Shown one piece after another: positions 60,247-64,000 of a stretch of 64,000 bases of DNA. The position numbers were made by a program, and so were the translations under genes. The stretch is from the NCBI RefSeq assembly GCF_945859705.1, contig NC_079137.1:69462277-69526276 (forward strand). The letters are read 5' to 3'. Positions within the stretch are counted from its first letter, which is position 1; the number at the start of each line of letters is the position of its first letter. The notes beneath the pieces are model-generated. The model was not told where the DNA came from. It worked only from the letters and a program-made list of their open reading frames with translations, and made no database searches. The stretch is from Episyrphus balteatus. Lineage: Eukaryota; Arthropoda; Insecta; Diptera; Syrphidae.

Positions 60247-63200
60247 TATGAGCATGAACATTTTTAGCGACTGCTTCCAGTCACTAATGAATTTTTTTGA
60301 TTTTTCAGACCCTTTAAAGCCTCTCTGATTCTATAATTTTGTATAGAAAAGTTTTTCTATTGAAGATATAAAATAAATAATTTGAAAAATTGAAAAAAAA
60401 ATCTGCTTTACCTAAAAGCAACATTTGAACAAAACCTCCTTCGGAACAAAATACTGATTTCAGGTTAAATTTTTTGAGACTTTTTAGAAAACTGCAAATA
60501 ATTACAATAAAGCATATAAGTAAATGGTCTTTACATGTTTTACCAGAAGGTAGGTAAAAAGACACCTCAAAGTTATCAACTCAGCACTGAAGCCTGCAAA
60601 GACGAACAAGTAAAATTGTAGCAGCGTCGCAAGCTGAGACTTTGGAGAAATCACTTTTACAATGTATCAGTCTTTTCAACATCGCTGCCATATTATGTGA
60701 ACCTCCGAGGTAGTTAGTTGGTGGATGGTGCTGTTTGTGATGGAGGTTTCCAATGAAGACTGGTTTTTAATCAACCTAGTTATAAATTAATAAAAATGAA
60801 TTTTCTTAAACAACTCATCATGGGACAACTCATCAATCGATAATATATCACGGACAACTCACCACGGGACAATATCTCATAATAAACACATAACACTAGT
60901 TTACACAAAAATTAACATTTTTGTTTACTTTTTATATAAATTTTGAACCAAAAAAACTCGAAAATCATATTAAAAAAAATGGATAAATGGATAAATCACA
61001 AATCTGAACACAAAAACTGCCACCTGAAAGCTGCATAAATAAGCAAGAAACATAAGAGTTTTCTTGGCAACTTCAGATGATTTAGTGAATGGATGGATTT
61101 TTTAACATACATTTTTGGTAAAAAAAATTTCTCACTAAAAGAAAAATTCAATATCTTTCGAATCCTCGTAGTTTTAAATTTTGTGAAATCCAATTTTTGA
61201 AAAAGATTACAAGATACTTTTCATTAAAATGTATGGATAAGTTATAAAAATATGATAATTTATGCAACTGGAAAAACAAACTGAAACTTTTTGAGTTTTT
61301 GTCTATAAAGAAGCCGAATTTAAAAATTCTTATTAATGTTATTTTTTGTAGAAAATTATATTTCATATCAATATGCTTCACTCTAAATTTTTTTTAAATG
61401 AAATAATTTAAAAAATTTAAAAAAAACTATCATTTTTTTTTTTTTTTTTAGTGTTAATAGGAATTGAAAATTTTAATAAAAACGAAAATACTTTAAAATT
61501 TCGGTCACAAAAAATGAGTATGCCTAAAATTTCATAAACTATGGACTTCCAAAACCATCTATTCTTTTGCATTTTTGAACTTTTTTTCCTTCCTTTCCAG
61601 CTGTGCTTTGAAAACAATATGAAAAAACTTTGAAAAAGGATATCTCGAAAACGTATGTATAAATATATAATTTTCTTAAATGTGATTTCCGAGTCTTGTA
61701 ATCATACAGAACTGAGTTTAAAAAAAATGGTATTGAGTTCATTCCACTTGGTTATTAGTTCGATAGAAAAATTTGATTGATACAAGATTGAATACAAGTT
61801 TTACTAAGCTAACTTCAGAACATTGAGTTTTCCACGGAAAAAATGTTTACAAGTTGATTTAAGACATTTTAGAAATTCAAACGAACTACCTATTCTGAAC
61901 AGAAACTTATGAGTTCACACAAAATTTAAATGAAAATGGGTATGAAATAGAAACCTTAATTTTGATCAAATTTGTTCAAAAACATCATGATACTTGCTGA
62001 ATTCTATGAATGGATGCGTACAACCCGAACAAAACCCTTATTTGTCTCATTGTCTGAACGTTTTGTAAAATTAGGAAAAATCTAATTGCAACATAGAAAA
62101 GTGCAGACTTAGGCATCATACTTTTGAAAGAGAAAACTTGGCTTTCATTTTTTTTAAATTTTTTTTTATCAAAAACAAACCTTTAACAAATTAAATTCGT
62201 TAAAGAAAAGTTAATTCCTCGTTAACAATTTTTTCCCTTCTTACAATCATCATCATTTTTGAGTCATTTGTATTGTAAAATGTCCACTTTAAACTTGTCA
62301 GTAAAGCTATCTTTTTGTCTCTAAACTTTCCTAAAAATTTCTTTAATCTACCCTAAAATAAAAATCCACCATCAAGTTATTGTTTTCATACCTCCTGACA
62401 CCGCCATCGTAAAAGTACCAAACAATAGTAGACAAAAAAAAACTCCTTAAAAAAACAAAACAAAAAATAAACTTTATCCCAAAGTAAAATCAACCTTCAA
62501 GTCTCACTTCATTACCTAAGCAAGCTTTCAATTTATTTTTGATATCCTCAAGTAAATGTAAAAGTAGAGAGTTTAGGTCTAAAAGTACCTCACCCTTATA
62601 CCTACTTTACTAAAAATACTAAAGGATGATATATTTTCAAAAATTTAAAACGACATTTGACGCCATATCACTGTCGCCCGTCACCATTTATAGTCGTCTT
62701 CCCCCTACACAAAAATGTTATACCTCTTGTCAAAACAAAAACAAAATATAAATTCCACTTGGCTACATTCATTTTGTATGATGAAACAAAAGACTCCTCT
62801 TTTTTGTGTGTGTCTTTTACGTTTACACAATATGAAATTCTAGAGGAGAATCACCTCAGGGAGTAAAGTCATTTAGATCCTATAAAAAAAAAAAAATAGG
62901 ACTCTTCTACCACTCATTTCGTCTTTACCACTAGAATAGTGGCAGCAGGAGGTAATGAAAATCATACCAAAAAATCTCAGCACACCACCGAAAACTCCCG
63001 AACTTAAGATAAAGTAGTATGCAAGGAGGTTTATTATATTCCTTGGAAAAGCTGAAAATACACAAACAAAAATAAGTCCGCTACCAAAAAAAAAAAAAAA
63101 AAACAAGCAAGGTAAAAGTGCGGATAATGTATCCTTCTCTTGGCAGAAGCAGAATGGCAGCCGAGCGAGAAAAAAATGTGTTTTGTGTACCTAATTTTTT

Positions 63201-64000
63201 TTTTGTTTTCTTTGTTTGAGAGGGAGGCCATTATATCCTGGCTGGCATAATAATCCATGCAAATTAAAAGGAAACGGGAAACTTTATTTTCTTTTCATAA
63301 AACTTATACACCTTCTTACCTCTACCAACAACAACAATCAGGACACCTCATCAAGGTAAGGCAAAGCAGTAGCACACTTTCATTTTTAAGGGATGAGACG
63401 TCTGTAGAAGAAGGTTGCTGTATATGTTTATGTCCTTAGTTCCGGTTCCAATTTCTTTGTGCGAACACAGACAGAAAATTAAGACACATTTTTGGCCATC
63501 AAAATATAGATAAAATATACACCATAAGTCCCCTTTAGGGTGTCCTTTCTTACAAGGATCGTGGCATTCATTATCATATACACTATACAATGGCATGGCC
63601 TGAACATGGTAGTGGTTGATGGGTCGTCGCGTCAGGATACGAAAGTTTCGTGTCAAAATGCCAATAAAAAAATAATTACGGCTCGCAAAAAAGGGACAAA
63701 ACTTCAAGGATATACATATAGACATACACTTTCTATGTATATTTGTAGTAGTGTGTATAAATGTAAACCTCGAAAACGGCTGTTTTCGAGAACCAACAAA
63801 AAAAAATAGAAAGAATTACAATATGGACAGAGCAATTTGGAAATGCCAACGACTATATTCTAAACACACACACAAACAAACATCAAGGAGTCAAGGACAC
63901 ACTAATGCCTAGAGAATGTGTTTGCCTTTGCGGAAAGTCAAACACAAATAAATTCCCTACTTAGAGTATCACGGATGTGGAGGCCCATTGTCCGTATCGA
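60247..64000. other. Non-coding right end of the window
   Basis: Includes a small tandem of gggacaactcatc-like phrases at 60808-60880 and a balanced-composition stretch from about 62640 to the end. No splice-bordered leader exon for the Ig receptor was convincing; short frames on both strands overlap each other and look random. Confidence 0.4.

Noticed and set aside
62375..62420. Possible leader exon (minus strand, MAVSG before a gtatga donor)
   Set aside because: Phase would fit, but there is no hydrophobic signal sequence and the donor is weak.

Overview
The window is A+T-rich, non-coding-dense animal DNA. It looks like an insect, and I infer a fly (Diptera), because the one gene I can reconstruct resembles a Drosophila-type immunoglobulin-superfamily adhesion receptor and the repeats are of the kinds common in flies (Foldback-like, Helentron/DINE-like, Transib-like and TTAA-flanked miniature elements). 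There are no bacterial features, no RNA genes I could recognise, and no convincing second protein-coding gene.

Positions 220 to 28651, minus strand: twelve exons of one large gene. All eleven junctions keep frame, every intron has GT/AG borders, and the joined product (about 570 residues) holds five complete Ig domains and the start of a sixth. The order runs right to left: Ig1 (28480-28651 and 26357-26505), Ig2 (24933-25103 and 19455-19613), Ig3 (19017-19093, 16332-16430, 16071-16230), Ig4 (15848-15959 and 4101-4288), Ig5 (3744-3919 and 405-536), Ig6 start (about 220-339). The remaining Ig domains, membrane segment and tail must lie left of the window; the signal-peptide exon was not found and lies to the right, either unseen in the window or beyond it. 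The best name I can offer is a neuromusculin (nrm)-like receptor, from memory of family resemblance rather than from a search.

Introns of this gene (537-3743, 4289-15847, 16431-19016, 19614-24932 and others) carry degenerate satellites (4540-6470, 12100-13740, 24180-24830) and small transposon relics (8770-8940, 22738-22888).

Positions 28652 to 64000: about 35 kb without a coding exon that I can support, probably the first intron and/or 5' flank of the same gene. It is rich in mobile DNA: a Helentron/DINE-like element with a 147-bp central satellite (about 32848-35884), two long near-perfect inverted repeats with arms of about 0.66-0.68 kb (36583-37959 and 57739-59143), a trio of related miniature elements (43446-44315), a Transib-like element beginning with CACAGTG and flanked by a 5-bp duplication (44422-45219), a tandem triplication (51391-52770), and a Foldback-like element with a 9-bp target duplication (59579-60237). 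The moderate-complexity stretches between these (around 29400-30500, 38380-39500, 46600-48480, 50400-51300, 54100-54960, 62640-64000) are the best places to look for enhancers or promoters, but nothing in them is diagnostic by eye.
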